Positions 25,130 through 37,046 of a stretch of DNA of 64,000 nt are shown here, piece after piece. This DNA is from Tenebrio molitor (taxonomy: Eukaryota > Arthropoda > Insecta > Coleoptera > Tenebrionidae). The position numbers and the translations under genes were made by a program. Location of the stretch: contig NC_091048.1 of the NCBI RefSeq assembly GCF_963966145.1, positions 21,638,001 through 21,702,000 of the forward strand. Direction: 5' to 3'. How positions within the stretch are numbered: the stretch's first letter is position 1; every line of letters starts with the position of its first letter. The notes under the pieces are model-generated. The model ran no database searches. It worked only from the letters and a program-made list of their open reading frames with translations, and was not told the DNA's origin.

Positions 25130-26150
25130 ATTATTTATAAAAAGCAAAATAAAGAATTGCAGAATTATCGCTGTACACGTTGTAGAAACTTTGTGCTATT
25201 AATGTTTTATTTATCTTACTTCCAAAGTAATGGAAGTCGATAATGAAATTCACTAAAATGTGATATTAGAATTAAACCCGCGAAAACATAATAAAATTAA
25301 TTATTTAGAAACAAGTAGGGAATAAAAAACAAAAACTGTTTACACACAAGTAAGTAAAAAGAAAAGAAAAAACAACGGGAGGTTTCAGAGTGATTTATAT
25401 GGCAAATAAAACTTCTTGAGATCAAGTCAAAATACTTATTACAGTTTCTTACTTACTCTCCGACATTATACAACCACAAAGCACGTTTCGAAGAAATGAA
25501 AGTAATATGTATAGCTGGTTGCATATGCATCCACAAAGTAACATTTTTATTATAATTTATTCCTAGAACAATAAAAATTTACAATAATTAAATGTCCACA
25601 ACACTTCTACCAATTTTGAAGTTTTACTGGATAATTATACCTACTATAAATGCCGATGAAAAGTAATAAAATACTAATTGTAAGTAATGGTTGCGCTACA
25701 TACAGCTTTTTATCTGTTGAATATTTTGTCTCTCAACTGAGAGAATAGGTAGTGGATGATTATGTGAGTATGTCGGTAATAAAAATAACTTAAAAAATCA
25801 TATCTATTATTATTACTCTTACAACCGTACTAGTTAAAGATAAATTATAAAAACGAAAACAATTAAAATTTCATTTGGATCTTATCCTTTAAAATTCTTT
25901 TGGATTTATTATATGCAAAAATTAATACACATGTAATTAGTTATCTAATCTTATCAGCATTATGTATCTTTGACTGATGATGCCGTGATACGAGAATCAT
26001 GTTTTTTGTAAGTACTTAGGTACAATAATAGTTGAAGTCTATAAGTATTAAATGTAGAAATTGCTCACACAAAATTTTCATTTCTAACTTTAAAACGATA
26101 AAGTTATTTTCTTTCAAGTCTTTAACAAAAAATTGACTCATGACTCATGT
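25130..26150. other. AT-rich intergenic DNA, no gene seen
   Basis: No frame, repeat pair or RNA gene was recognised here. Confidence 0.4.
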
Positions 26151-26151
26151 A

Positions 26152-26470
26152 CAGTTGATTTCAAAATTATAGAGTACACCACAAAAATCAAGAAGTCGAT
26201 TTACTATAGTTTTTCCCGATGTAAAGATGCCTTTTTGAAATTTGAACGTCATATTTTTTATATAGGTTAGGTATTGTCTTTTTTATCCTCTGCATAATGC
26301 TGGGCTACCCTCCGGATCGACCACCCTTCTTCTAATTTGGAAAGAATGATCACTTTCGCGTTTTCGGTTAGATTAAGCATTTTATTTGTCAAAAGTGACA
26401 TTGAGAAAAAATGTAAGTGCATTTCACACTGTAGTAAATTAGGTGTACTCTATAATTTTGAAATTAACTG
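26152..26470. mobile_element. 319-bp MITE, CAGTTGATTTCAAAATTATAG ends
   Basis: The left end CAGTTGATTTCAAAATTATA and the right end TATAATTTTGAAATTAACTG form TIRs of about 29 bases (extending to GTACACC). TA flanks both sides. The element holds no frame. Confidence 0.8.
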
Positions 26471-27058
26471 TAAGTACTACAATGGCGCACAATAAATTTT
26501 GGTCGTCAATAACTTTCATTGACACTCTAGTGTGAAACGAGCATAACATAAAAAAAATTGTATAACATTAAGTGTCATTATGTTCTCTTTGTCAAATTTT
26601 ATTGATAAAATGAAACATCAGGTAACGAGTGCTCATATAAATTTGTGAACAAGCAGGCGGTGTGTTTCTCTTCCTATTCCAAACGTAGGTTGTCTTTTAG
26701 TTAACAAATCCTTCAGATGCATATTCTCATTTTGATCATACGAGTATCATGATTTGTTATAATAAATGACAATTGAAATTTTCGGTTCATTTTAAATTAT
26801 TTCCTCAAACTTGTAAAACGGTTTCTGAAATATGCATTGATGGTCGTTCACTTCCACTCTTTCCTTCTACACTTCCCGCTTTGCGAAATGTTTGACAAGT
26901 GATGAAGATACGCTTTACAAAAACAAAGGCAAATACCAGACCACTTAACTAAAAAAAGTTTTTGAACACACGTTATATTGGAACAAAAATACAAAATTAA
27001 TATACCTATATATGTACTTAATTAATGAAATGTTTTTGAATAGTTTTCAGAAAAACAA

Positions 27059-27284
27059 TTTTTTCTACAACCGTCAAAAAAACGTGACATTTATTCATCG
27101 TTATCAAGTCGCAAAGTATGTCATTTTTGATAGTGAAAAAATATTTGTCAAAAAGTTTCCTTGGATGCTAAAATAGTTATATTTTAGCATCCAAGTAAAC
27201 TTTTTCACAAATATTTTAGCATCCAAGGAAAATTTTACAAAAATTAAAAAAATCAAAAATTCTCAAATGCGGTTGTAGAAAAAA
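27059..27284. mobile_element. Small inverted-repeat element with internal hairpins
   Basis: TTTTTTCTACAACC at the left and GGTTGTAGAAAAAA at the right. The motif TTTTAGCATCCAAG occurs three times inside (27160-27230), twice as a hairpin. The same left end, CTACAGCCGTCAAAAAAACG, recurs at 61130. Confidence 0.5.
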
Positions 27285-27288
27285 TAGT

Positions 27289-27426
27289 GTTTGTATTTCG
27301 TGCACAAGATGATTGTTTTGTTGGCGCATTCGAATGAGTTTGAAGTCTCGACCTGACTGTCTCGACCAAAAACTCATTCTCATACCCCAATAAAAAACAA
27401 TCATTTTGCGCACTCAATACAAAAAT
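27289..27426. repeat. Foldback with TCTCGAC core (locus F10)
   Basis: The arm TTTGTATTTCGTGCACAAGA, then TGATTGTTTT, is repeated inverted at the right. The inner arms GAATGAGTTT / AACTCATTC enclose a core with two TCTCGAC copies. It directly abuts the preceding small element. Confidence 0.5.
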
Positions 27427-27788
27427 AACTATACAACAACAGTAAAATGAATCACAGACACTTTATTAACACTAGACATAAAAATTTTAATTTGGGACAA
27501 TATGACTAAATTTTAAAACGACATTGATGACCAAAGTTTATTGCTCACTACTTTAGTACAAGCTCTAATAAAAGTAACTTATTCATACTCACCAAAATAA
27601 CATTTTCCTCAAAGAAACTGATTTTGTAATACTGTGCTTGTACGAAAAAAGTACCTATAGGATTTTCTTGGGGGAAATTTCCTAATTTATAAATTTGATA
27701 ATAACTGTTTATTTAGTCGTAGAACCTATATTTGTGACACTTCTGGGTGCCGTAATTTTTTCCGTACAACGTATTGACGGGTAGGTAC

Positions 27789-28897
27789 TGTTACGTTATT
27801 TATTTTCCCTGATGGTGAAATTTTCCCAAAATAACGATTTAACAGTTACAGACTTCGGGTCGAGATGCACTGGAGACTGCTCGAGAGTACAACCCAAATG
27901 TGGGGGTGGGTGGTAATAATCGGAAGAAAGAAAACTCCGAATGGTTTAAACGAAATGACTCTATTTTCTCATGCTCAATAATTATGTACAAGAATGAAGG
28001 GCTGTGCCCTCGCCGCAACGAAAAAAAAAAGGAAAACTCTCGAAAAGTAAATTGAAAGCAAAAACTAAATTAAAAAAAAAGGGGAGAGCCGAAAGTGAAG
28101 CCCGATATCGTCCTCGACGCTATTCTTCTACGCCGCCCACGATCGGCGGGACCGTTCCCTCGGGCCTCACCTCGTTTCCCAAAAAAAGCTAAATTCAAAA
28201 TAGCAAAGGAAGTCGCGCGGCGGACGAGGACACAAAAGATAAAGAAATGAAATAAACAAGAACTCTTACAAAAAAAAAACTGTTATCGGCCTGACCGGCC
28301 GTTTGCAGGCGAGGTCACCAGCAGACCGATAACTTAACCCGAACAAAAAAAAACGTTCTGTTTGAAACGACGCGCTGGCTTCGCGAAAACTAAAAAATGT
28401 TTCTATCACCCTGGCCTTGATCGTCACGGGGCGGTCGACGTCTCTGGAGACGTTCCTGGAGAATCTAGTCTATGCTGGGGAATTTCCTCGGGCCTACGGT
28501 GGACGACGAAATCCGGGCGTGGAATTTGACTCCGCACTCCGGCGTTTGGTTCTTCACGAACCTTCCGTCGGGGACCCGTAAATCCGCTCTTCGGCGTCTG
28601 GGTTTGGACATCCTGGATTCTTCTTCCAGTCTCACCCTCTTCGGACCCTCGACGTCCCACACCCTTTTCTCGCCGTTCAACCACTCGCCGTTTCAGCCCC
28701 TTTCACAGTCCCGCACCGATCTGACCTCCCTGACCAAAGACCAAAGACAAAAAGCCCATCCCCGCACTCTTTCAGTCTTTCCTGTCTTTTATAGTTTCGC
28801 CCCTCTCAATTCGGGTTATTATTATTTTTGGCGGAAAACGTCGTGCGCACGATGATCAAATCATGGAGAAAACTTTGCATTTTTTTAAAATGTAACA
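27789..28897. mobile_element. Solo LTR of a retrotransposon
   Basis: The unit starts TGTTACG and ends TGTAACA, so its ends form the inverted hexamer TGTTAC/GTAACA. It is flanked by the direct 4-bp repeat GTAC (27785-27788 and 28898-28901). This is the mark of a solo LTR left by recombination between two LTRs. At 1109 bp, with a 4-bp duplication, it suits the Ty3/gypsy group, but no internal domain remains to prove this. It is GC-richer than its surroundings. A TATA-like TTTATAG lies at 28788. A hairpin GTTATCGGCCTG/CAGACCGATAAC spans 28282-28333. Open frames at 28004-28855 are treated as chance frames of the LTR. Confidence 0.8.
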
Positions 28898-29401
28898 GTA
28901 CTTTTGAGTTTTGACGTACTATTTACTACTACCAAAGGAAAATACCGACTGATTCACATAACTTTCCGACCATAACGAAATTTAAATACAGCCAGCAATA
29001 CGCTTTTCATTCATAACTTGATCCAAAAACATGGATTATTTAAAACTTTTGTATGGTTTGGACTTCCCTCACAAAAGTCTCAATTATAAAAAATTTAAAA
29101 TAATATTTAATTTTATTTAAGAAATTGACTCATCATATTATATCAATATCATATCGATCCTTTCGTCTTTGGAGCACATTGTAATTAAGAAAAATTATTT
29201 CATAGTAAATAAAGGTATCAAGTTATCACTGAATAACGTATAGGTATATTACTGGCTGCATTTAACTTTCGTTAGGGTCAGAAAGTTATGTGAATCAGTG
29301 TCCACCTATATACATATGTATACCGGGAACCGGGTGAATTTAATGAGGAACTGGCCACTCATGCCAAGAAAAACCAATTTACATATGAACTAGTTAAATA
29401 A

Positions 29402-29630
29402 ACTATACTTCGTCCAGCGAGAGATTGGGAGATTTTAAATTGTAGACTTGTAACCCAACACTACAAAATGCATTAGAATACATTAATTAGAGCATAATTT
29501 CATGGCAAATAATGTTACTGCTTGAAGGTAAATAAATAAATCATTTACCCTAGGTAGTACTTTCTCCGCGTAGAATTTAGTGATTTTGATGTTAACCAAT
29601 CTCTCGCTGGACAAACTATAGGTAGTATTC
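29402..29630. mobile_element. MITE with GTCCAGCGAGAGATTGG ends
   Basis: CGTCCAGCGAGAGATTGG at 29411 is complemented at 29597-29613, with outer ACTATA/TATAG extensions. The right half (CGTAGAATTTAGTGATTTT to TCGCTGGACAA) recurs alone at 39755-39807. Confidence 0.6.
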
Positions 29631-29756
29631 TTTCCACCTAGAGATGTCAAATTTTTTTCCGGAAATATGTTATGTATCCATGAATCCATGGTTATAACAA
29701 TAAACGTAGGTTTCTCATTGGATAGTAGATTCATGAATGCGATTTTCATGTATAAT

Positions 29757-30008
29757 ATACCAAGGGACAGATATGTATATTGCCGGAAATTTTTTCGAGC
29801 AGTCCTGACACATGAGTGTTTGTAGCAAGAAAATAACACGAGGGCGCCAGCCCGAGGATAATTTTGAGCGACAAACACGAGTGTTGGACTGCAAGAAAAA
29901 ATTTCTGGCGATATATATCTGTCCCGAGGTATATTCGAAAGAGAATCGCCCGAAAAAACTTTTCCCTAGGTAAATTATATCGGAAATTTTCCCTGGGGAA
30001 AATTTCCG
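29757..30008. repeat. Foldback with CpG core plus second hairpin (locus F3)
   Basis: The arms run from 29757 to about 29835 and back to 29932 (GGGACAGATAT, GCCGGAAATTTTTTC, GCAGTCC, ACAAACAC). The core is GAGGGCGCCAGCCCGAG (29840-29856). Downstream, 29981-30008 is a second hairpin, CGGAAATTTTCCC and its complement, which repeats an arm motif. A copy lacking the core is at 46264-47033. Confidence 0.65.
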
Positions 30009-30140
30009 CTTAATTAATTTGTGATTGGTTGCTATTCAAACAATTCGTAGTTGTGATTTGTCAATATAAATCATGTGACATTTGAGGACGATTCTCTCCA
30101 AAACATAATTAATACAACTCACCTTTGCAAAATTTACTAT

Positions 30141-30562
30141 CCATTTACTAAACTCCCGCACTGTCAAAGTGTTTGCAAGTTGCCGCACTGCCACTATGCA
30201 CTGCCGTTCTGAGGCTAGTAATTTTCACTTTAACGTTGGCGCAAAAATTTGAAACTTCAAATTTGAAGTTAAGTTTAATAAATTCATATTCTTTCATTCA
30301 AAGAATTACTTACACGAAATGACTGAACAAGAAAAAGATATGAAACATAAAAGAATACTGTTAACGACCAGAGAGGAGCACGGTATTGTTAAATATTGTT
30401 TGGAGAGAAGAGAATTAACTCCATTAACATAACCAAACTTTTCTTGTTGACGTTTTTATAACTAGATTTTGTGTACAGGCAACTGAAACTGTATGTCACC
30501 ATAGGTACACTCCAAAAAAAGTCAAAAATTTGACACTGACAGTGCGGGAGTTTAATAAACGG
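30141..30562. mobile_element. TIR element, CCRTTTAYTAAACTCCCGC ends, copy 1
   Basis: The left end ACTAAACTCCCGCACTGTCA pairs with the right end TGACAGTGCGGGAGTTTAAT. It matches 34748-35144 in the opposite orientation. Flanking duplications are not clear. Confidence 0.7.
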
Positions 30563-30932
30563 AGAGTACATTAGGAAGCATACATAAAATGCATTCACCT
30601 TGTTTTGGCATACTAGGAGGCCATGAAAATTTTTCATTTAATTTGGTAGTAAAGCTCTGTTGAATTAGGTTATGTTTTTTTAAGTTTGAAGTTATAAATA
30701 GCATCATTATTCATTGTCGTCAGTTTAGCTAGTTTGCAATAAAAGAATACTCAGACATCGTGGGAAATTCAGCAACATTTTGATAGGTCCGCATATCGGG
30801 CACTTTAGTGACGGAAATCAAACAGTATGTCCAACGTTAAATTAAAAAAATAAATCATGGCCTCCCATTATGCCAAAACAACGTGAACGGTGTTTATCAC
30901 AACTTTTCTGACACAATTAAGTCAAACCAACT

Positions 30933-31810
30933 ATGAAAACTGTCATTTTCATCTTGTACTGTTTAATATGGACCTGCACTGTTTTTGCAGCTGTACCTAT
31001 ACTACCAATTAACATTTACAAAATTTATTAAATCTTTTATCCTTATCCAGGTTTGTGGGGTGCTGTTGTACATTTATGGTATCCTGCTTTTGATACGTTG
31101 CGAAAAAGTGGATATTTTTTGGAGTCTAATAGCCGTCCAAGGAGCTCCTGCCTTTCTCATTGGATTACTGATCCTTCTACTCTCCACCTTGGGTTGTTAC
31201 GGAGTACTTCATGAAAACATAATTCTACTAGCGATCGTACAACTCATTAGCAAACACGGATCAAATACTAAATCAAAACTTTTCTAGTACGCGTCTTTCC
31301 TTCTCGTATTCGTTTTCGTAAATACATATATTGCAAAGAACGTAATGGAATTCATCAGACGTCCAGACGATTTACAGACACTGCTTTCCTTTCTACTTCT
31401 TGACGGTTTCACCAATAAAACGGCACAAACTCCAGAGACAATGGAAGACCTGCAACGAAAAGTAACATTGTTTGGATTATGATTATTCTCCATCATTCAA
31501 TATAATTTGCAGGGGAAATGTTGTGGGATTTATGGACCCGGAGAAGTTCGTGTGCTCGTCGAAGGAAACTTCACAACATTTAGAGACGAATTTTGTAACA
31601 ACAATTATGCAGACGGTTGCGCTGCGGTGATCTCGGGTGAAGTTATAGAAGATTTTTTGTATTTAGGTTACATCTACGCTGTTTCTGCTATCGTAATGGT
31701 AACTTAAATTGAATCAGTACGCTGTGAAAATTTCGTTTCAGTTTGTTTTAGCCATAATTGTTTTTGCCACGTTGAAAACAATGAGAAAATATGTAAACTC
31801 CAAAATTTGA
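30933..31810 (+). CDS. Tetraspanin 2, divergent outer loop
   Basis: Exons 30933-30992, 31051-31236, 31288-31461, 31513-31698 and 31742-31810 give 224 residues (20+62+58+62+22 codons), with all introns in phase 0. Membrane segments lie near 1-30, 48-70, 79-100 and 186-212. The large loop begins GKCCG, but the usual P-x-S-CC is absent: the place reads RDEFCNN, leaving four loop cysteines rather than six. The gene is 288 bases ahead of tetraspanin 3, on the same strand. The first exon was chosen because it gives the same 20-codon phase-0 exon as its paralogues. Loss of a disulfide would change the loop fold, so partner choice may differ. Confidence 0.88.
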
Positions 31811-32098
31811 CTACTAAACGCAAAATCAAAGTCCTATTGTCTCTAACGAACAAGTAAAATTTTTCTTAATTGTAGACATCTTTTCAATGCGAAAAGAACG
31901 ATAAACACATTTTTATCTAATCGCGATCCGTCAAATTATTAATTATTTTCTACAGATCGGCTCATTCATCCTTCAACATTCCAATAGTTGAGATTCCACT
32001 CTCCTCTGAAACGCGTGTTTGATTTTCCAAAGCTGTTTTCGTTATCGAAAATTACAATGCTACCTTTTGTTTTTATCTGATACCGTAGTTATTATTTC

Positions 32099-32962
32099 AT
32101 GGGGGACAAGCAACAATCAAGGTTGACAGGGAAAATGCTTTGCATTTCTCAGTTTGCCAGATATGTGATTTTTATATTCAATCTCATCGTTACAGTGAGT
32201 ATCCACTTCTTGAAATACGTCTTGTGTATCAGTGAAGTTTTCAGCTTTGTGCGGTAGTGTTAATAGTTTTTGGAATAATCTACCTAATAACAGAAATCAA
32301 CGGTGTCAATGTTTTTCAAGAAATTTATTCATTTGGTATTGTATCGATGGCTATTGGAGTCATCATTCTGTTCGTAACATCACTCGCATGGTTTGGACAA
32401 CTTCACAGAGACAACTGCCTTCTTACACTCTACATGGGCCTTTTGGTCATTCTCCTTCTCCTCCAGGTCGCTCTGGGTACACTAGGGATACTCAAAATCG
32501 AACCAGAAGATTTCGTCGCTGAAACTGGAACCCTAATTAGAGAATTATTCGATTCCAAAGATAAAGAGCCTATGTACACTCTTCAAGCACAAGTAAATCT
32601 TCTTTCTCAAATTGATTTGTGTGGTTAATTTGTGGCATTTTCAGTATGGATGTTGTGGAGTTAACGGATCTAATGATTACACACTTACGGTAGACGGTTA
32701 TCCTGTAAGTTGTTGTGCAAAGGGAAATTATCCTTGTTTTCATCCGATTGAAGAAGGATGCGCTTCAGTATTTTCAGGTGTGATTAAACAATATGTTGAG
32801 ATAGTCAGTTTTGTGGCTATTGGTGTCGCCGGTGTCGAAGTAAGTACCTATTTAAAAAGATGTAATAGTGAAGCAAAGACGTTTTCTTTGCAGGTTATAA
32901 GTATCATTTTCGCTTTCTTGGTAAGTAAAACACTTTTGAATTTATCATTTATTACCATCTAA
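32099..32962 (+). CDS. Tetraspanin 3, fused second and third exons
   Basis: Exons 32099-32194, 32245-32592, 32645-32839 and 32894-32962 give 235 residues. Starting instead at Met13 would give the 20-codon first exon seen in the paralogues, so both starts are possible. The 116-codon second exon spans what is two exons in the other three genes: the intron between the TM2 and TM3 coding parts is missing. The loop has YGCCG, PVSCCAK, YPCFHP and GCASV, the full six-cysteine pattern. The last exon reads VISIIFAFLVSKTLL to a stop; a donor-like GTAAGT at 32921 could instead continue to an unseen exon. Confidence 0.88.
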
Positions 32963-32969
32963 ATAATAT

Positions 32970-33730
32970 TGAGACAAATCTTTGAGTACATTTGAATTAC
33001 AACGTATTCAAATGTTTACATTACCTTTGAGTGTTTAAAAGAACAATTTCCAAAATTTATCCTTAGTAAATTTACGTCAGTGCAAGCTGCCATCTGCTCA
33101 GTTATTATATTAATAAATAATCTATACAATTCAGTTTTTCATTATGATACTTATCTCTATAATTAAAATATTCCACTTTGTGTATTATTAACAACGCTAA
33201 TTTGTGCTCACAACCTCTAATCTTTCAATACTAATTAATATTCAGAGTTATTACATATTTATCTGACCCGCCGTGGTGGTACAATCCCCAAAAAGGTTTT
33301 TTATAGTAATACGGGTACCTAAGTATTTATTTATTTATTTTGATCTTGTGTATTTTTTATCGATCCCATGAAACCAATGTATAAAAAAATGCTACACGAT
33401 AATTTCTCGAATTTAATTAAGATGGCAACCGTAGTGTAAGAGCAACTCCTATAATTTTATTGCCCTCAGTAAAACCATTACATTCGTGTTTTGTTATTAC
33501 CCCATTTAAAAACCGTAGCTATGAAGATGACCATTCTCGGAATTTAAGGAAGCATTATTCAACAACCAGTTTACTAGTGTTAATTATTTAACTACACAAG
33601 ACGGAATTTTACTTGAATGTTTCACGTTCTTTTAATGTTAAGCAAGTTTACAGCGACAATTTTATTAGTTGTGCAGCAGTGCAGCACAGAAACCAAAAAC
33701 CAAAATAATAACAGTGATCATGTTATTTCC
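32970..33730. other. Intergenic, no gene seen
   Basis: AT-rich DNA after tetraspanin 3, with no recognisable frame or paired repeat. Confidence 0.4.
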
Positions 33731-33735
33731 CTATA

Positions 33736-34201
33736 CAAGGTATTTCAGGAGTGATAATGAGCCCGACGGAATTGAAAATGCAACCCACAATACATTTCCA
33801 AAGTTGACGTGGATATTTGTTTTTTGAATTAAAAAACATAAAACATGGTTAGCTGTGCAGTTTCGTAAGTTTTGACATAAATGTCATGTGCTTGGTTAAA
33901 TGAAATTGTGAAAAAACGAAAGGTTTTTGGGAAAATGTTTATTGTCTGCATAAACGCGCAACGGCAGAAGTATTTTTATTACATTCGCCATAAATCAAAA
34001 TTTTAATCCTCATATTTTAACTTTTTCGTAAATGTCAGTTGTGACAAATAAAATTATTGGAAGCAAAGCCATCGTAGATTCATAATTTCATTTTAAAACA
34101 ATACGATATTTAAAATATCCACGTTAACTTTGGAAATGTATTGTGGGTTGCATTTTCAATTCCGCCGGGCTCATTATCGTTATCACTGGTGAAATACCCT
34201 G
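33736..34201. mobile_element. MITE, CARGGTATTTCA ends, full-length copy
   Basis: TIRs of about 95 bases: the left end reads CAAGGTATTTCAGGAGTGAT, then AATGAGCCCGACGGAATTGA. The complement ends at 34201, with TA on both sides. Shorter relatives are at 36878-37046 and 50480-51088. Confidence 0.85.
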
Positions 34202-34747
34202 TATACCTAGTTATTATATTTATAGTGGTTTATGAGGATAATGTAGTACTCTTGTAATATCTTGAAATCTTGAAAGTTGGATATAATAATCTCATAAATG
34301 CTAGTTTAATGCAATTTTTACGATGCACTCGTAGTTTGTTTTTGATGTCTTTATGTGGAAACGCAAGAAAGTTCTGTGGGTTTTGACACTCTGAGCAAGT
34401 CTTAACTGACAAAATTAAATTTATGTTTTTTTTAACTAATAAGCTATTCTGGAATTTCACAGGTTCGGAGGACAAATACACATCATACATTTAAGATGAA
34501 AGAACCTTTAGAAGATGAAACTTCCATATAGGTGTTTCTGAATTTATTTATACTACGAAATAACGAGAAGATTCGCACGTGTCTTCGAAAAGCAATACAC
34601 CTGATACGTCCGTGGAAGAAATTGAATGAAATGAACAAAGACATTTTATAGAGAGTATGTTAATATTAGTTAGTTATAATACAATTTTATTATTTATTTT
34701 ATTCTATGAATATGAAATTCTTTCCTTTGATAATAAGTAGGTACTAT

Positions 34748-35144
34748 CCGTTTATTAAACTCCCGCACTGTCAATATCAAATTTTTGAGTTTTTTTTGGA
34801 GTGTACCTATAGTAACATACCTTTTCAGTTGCCTGTACACAAAATCTAATTATAAAAACGTCAACAAGAAAAGTTTGGTTATGTCATAGATGGTTATGAG
34901 CTACCGTTCTTTTTTATCATTTTTGCGAGCGTTAAATAACACCGATTAAATAAAAACTTATGTGAAACAATTTATAAAACATCAAACTCATCAAACAAAA
35001 CTGAACACCAACAATGAACAAAAATAAGATGTAGGTAATGTTAAAGTTAATTTTTATGCCGACGTTAAAGTAAAAATTACTAGTTTCAGAACGGCAGTGC
35101 GGCAACTTACAAACACTTTGACAGTGCGGGAGTTTAATAAACGG
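34748..35144. mobile_element. TIR element, CCGTTTATTAAACTCCCGC ends, copy 2
   Basis: CCGTTTATTAAACTCCCGCA at 34748 and its complement at 35144. The interior matches 30141-30562 in reverse orientation. Confidence 0.75.
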
Positions 35145-35189
35145 ACAATAGACATTTTTATGACACTTAAATCAAACACTTTCACATTG

Positions 35190-35589
35190 TTCATCATGAG
35201 TTGAGAATGAGAATGAGAAAACTTGTGGCCAAATCGGTTCCGAAATGCTTGAACGATGATCAGAAGCGCGTTCGTTTGACAGTGTCGAAGTTAATGTGCC
35301 ACCATTTTGAAGAGGATTCTTCAAACTTTTTGGATCGCCTTGTCACTATGGAAGAAACATGGGTCCTTCACTATGATCCAGAGACTAAAGAGCAATCCAA
35401 AGAGTGGAAGCATGGAGTGAGTTGCTAACTAAATTGCGAGAAGATTATGAAAAACCGTCGTGGAAAACTGGCCAAAGATGTACTCTTTTTGCAAGACAAC
35501 GCTCCTTCTCAGAAGTCGTTCATTGCACTGCAAAAACTTGATGAAATTGGTTTTGAATTGACTGACGACCCGCCTTATTCAATGTTGTA
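35190..35589 (+). pseudogene. Second mariner transposase relic
   Basis: The frame gives KLVAKSVPKCLNDDQKRVRL, then METW-like VTMEETWVLHYDPET and KEQSKEWKH. After stops and a deletion it gives LAKDVLFLQDNAPSQKS and DDPPYS. The first catalytic motif, usually TGDETW, reads TMEETW, so the first Asp is changed. The middle is deleted. The copy ends abruptly at the TA where the 35590-36387 element begins. It differs in sequence from the relic at 262-1450, so it is a different mariner lineage. Confidence 0.8.
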
Positions 35590-35673
35590 CACTTCTGTGC
35601 AATAAAATTAAGCACACCAAATACTTTATAGTTTAAACGGGACATGACGAAATTCCTTGCAACAATAGCTATT

Positions 35674-35893
35674 TATGCACCAAGGGCGTTACAACGATGA
35701 TTACGCCCGGAGAACGATGAATCCAGCTCAAGGGCCTTAGCCCGAGAGATGGATATCGTTCGATGGGCGTAATCATTCGGTGACGCCGTGGTGCATACAA
35801 GATTTTATTTTTCACTATACGTGTTCTTCAAAAAAAAAATTTTGCATCTTTGCAATTTTGAATTGATGAGGGCGTTATGAATTTATTACGCCC
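35674..35893. repeat. Foldback with CpG core plus second hairpin (locus F4)
   Basis: The arms TATGCACCAAGGGCGTTAC and GGTGACGCCGTGGTGCATA have inner arms GATGATTACGCCC/GGGCGTAATCAT. The core is CAAGGGCCTTAGCCCGAG (35729-35746). The second hairpin, GGGCGTTATGAATTTATTAC then GCCC (35870-35893), reuses the arm motif. It is about 90% alike to 62673-62890. Confidence 0.7.
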
Positions 35894-36106
35894 GCTTATT
35901 CTTATTACGCCCTGTATTATTCCCCGGTTGTTATAGACATGTTTACGTATTTCGTATCCTAGGAGTTATCATGCAATTATACTAAAGTGAAAAATAAAAA
36001 TATTTATGTTTTTTTTGGGAATATCAAAACGCCGCGTCATTTAGACAACAATTCAGAAGTGTTTTCAAATGTTTTATAAATTACCATAGATCCGTATTAT
36101 ACAACT

Positions 36107-36338
36107 AAAGTCAATTCACGTTGGATTTTCCTCTCAAGGTCAAATAATTAAATTTTTTGGCTCTGTAATTATGTTTTGTAAATAGTGACATGCAGCTAAC
36201 CAACATAATGCGATTTGGCAATGCTTAATCCAACCTGTACGGTGTTTACCTGCATGTCACTATTTACAAAACATAATTACAGAGCCAAAAAATGTAATTA
36301 TTTGATCTTGAGAGGAAAATCCAACGTGAATGGACTTT
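36107..36338. repeat. 89-bp near-perfect inverted repeat
   Basis: Arms 36107-36195 and 36250-36338 are complementary with about three mismatches (left arm starts AAAGTCAATTCACGTTGGAT). The loop is 54 bases. It could be a young foldback element inside the composite element. Confidence 0.85.
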
Positions 36339-36877
36339 AAAATACTGTGAAAATTAGTCATAAGACTTAATTTTATTGCACAGAGTGTACGTATTTCTTC
36401 TCGAATGGTTTCCTCAAGACGTCATTTTGAAACAAATTAAACATACGTTATTTTATTAAACTCAAGCCTTCACATGTTGCTTAAAAATTAAAATTTCTTC
36501 CTTGGATGACAACTACAATAAATTTGTTCTTGCTAATAAAAAAAATCTGACATTATTGTTCTACTTACTCTTAAAACCTTAATCATTTTATAAGGTTTAG
36601 TTTACAATGAGAACATTCTTTTGATAAAAAATAATAGGCCAATCTTATCTCTGATTCATTTTATTTTTTTTTTTCCAACCCATTGAAATGTAAATCGACA
36701 GTATCGTCGAGACCAGCAATCAATTTTATGCTGATAAATTTAAGACCAATTGCCAGGTTGTTATCTCTTTGACTTGATAAACATGTGAAAAGATGCATTG
36801 TTTTTAAATGATACGAAAGATTAAAAGTTTATCCAAAAATAAATACTCTGATAGTAAAATGCCTTCTTCTACCTATA

Positions 36878-37046
36878 CAGGGTATTTCACGAGTGATAAT
36901 GAGCCCGACGGAATTAAAAATGCAACCCACAATACATTTTCAAAAAAGCCGGATATATTAATTTCAGCAACCACCTGTTTTCGGAAATGTATTGTGGGTT
37001 GCAATTTCAATTCCGTCGGGCTCATTATCACTCCTGAAGTACCCTG
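36878..37046. mobile_element. MITE, CAGGGTATTTCAC ends, short derivative
   Basis: CAGGGTATTTCACGAGTGAT at 36878 and its complement ending at 37046, with TA on both sides. It keeps the family TIR (GAGCCCGACGGAATT) but almost no interior: an internal-deletion form of the 33736-34201 element. Confidence 0.8.

Larger units (their letters stand above)
35590..36387. mobile_element. Composite TIR element with nested inverted repeats
   Basis: The outer ends are CACTTCTGTGCAATAAAATT and AATTTTATTGCACAGAGTG, with TA on both sides. It contains foldback F4 (35674-35893) and a near-perfect 89-bp inverted repeat (36107-36338). It interrupts a mariner relic at DDPPYS. Confidence 0.65.

Noticed and set aside
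28004..28855. Open frames on both strands in GC-rich DNA
   Set aside because: They lie inside a solo LTR with clear ends and target repeats; LTRs do not normally code.
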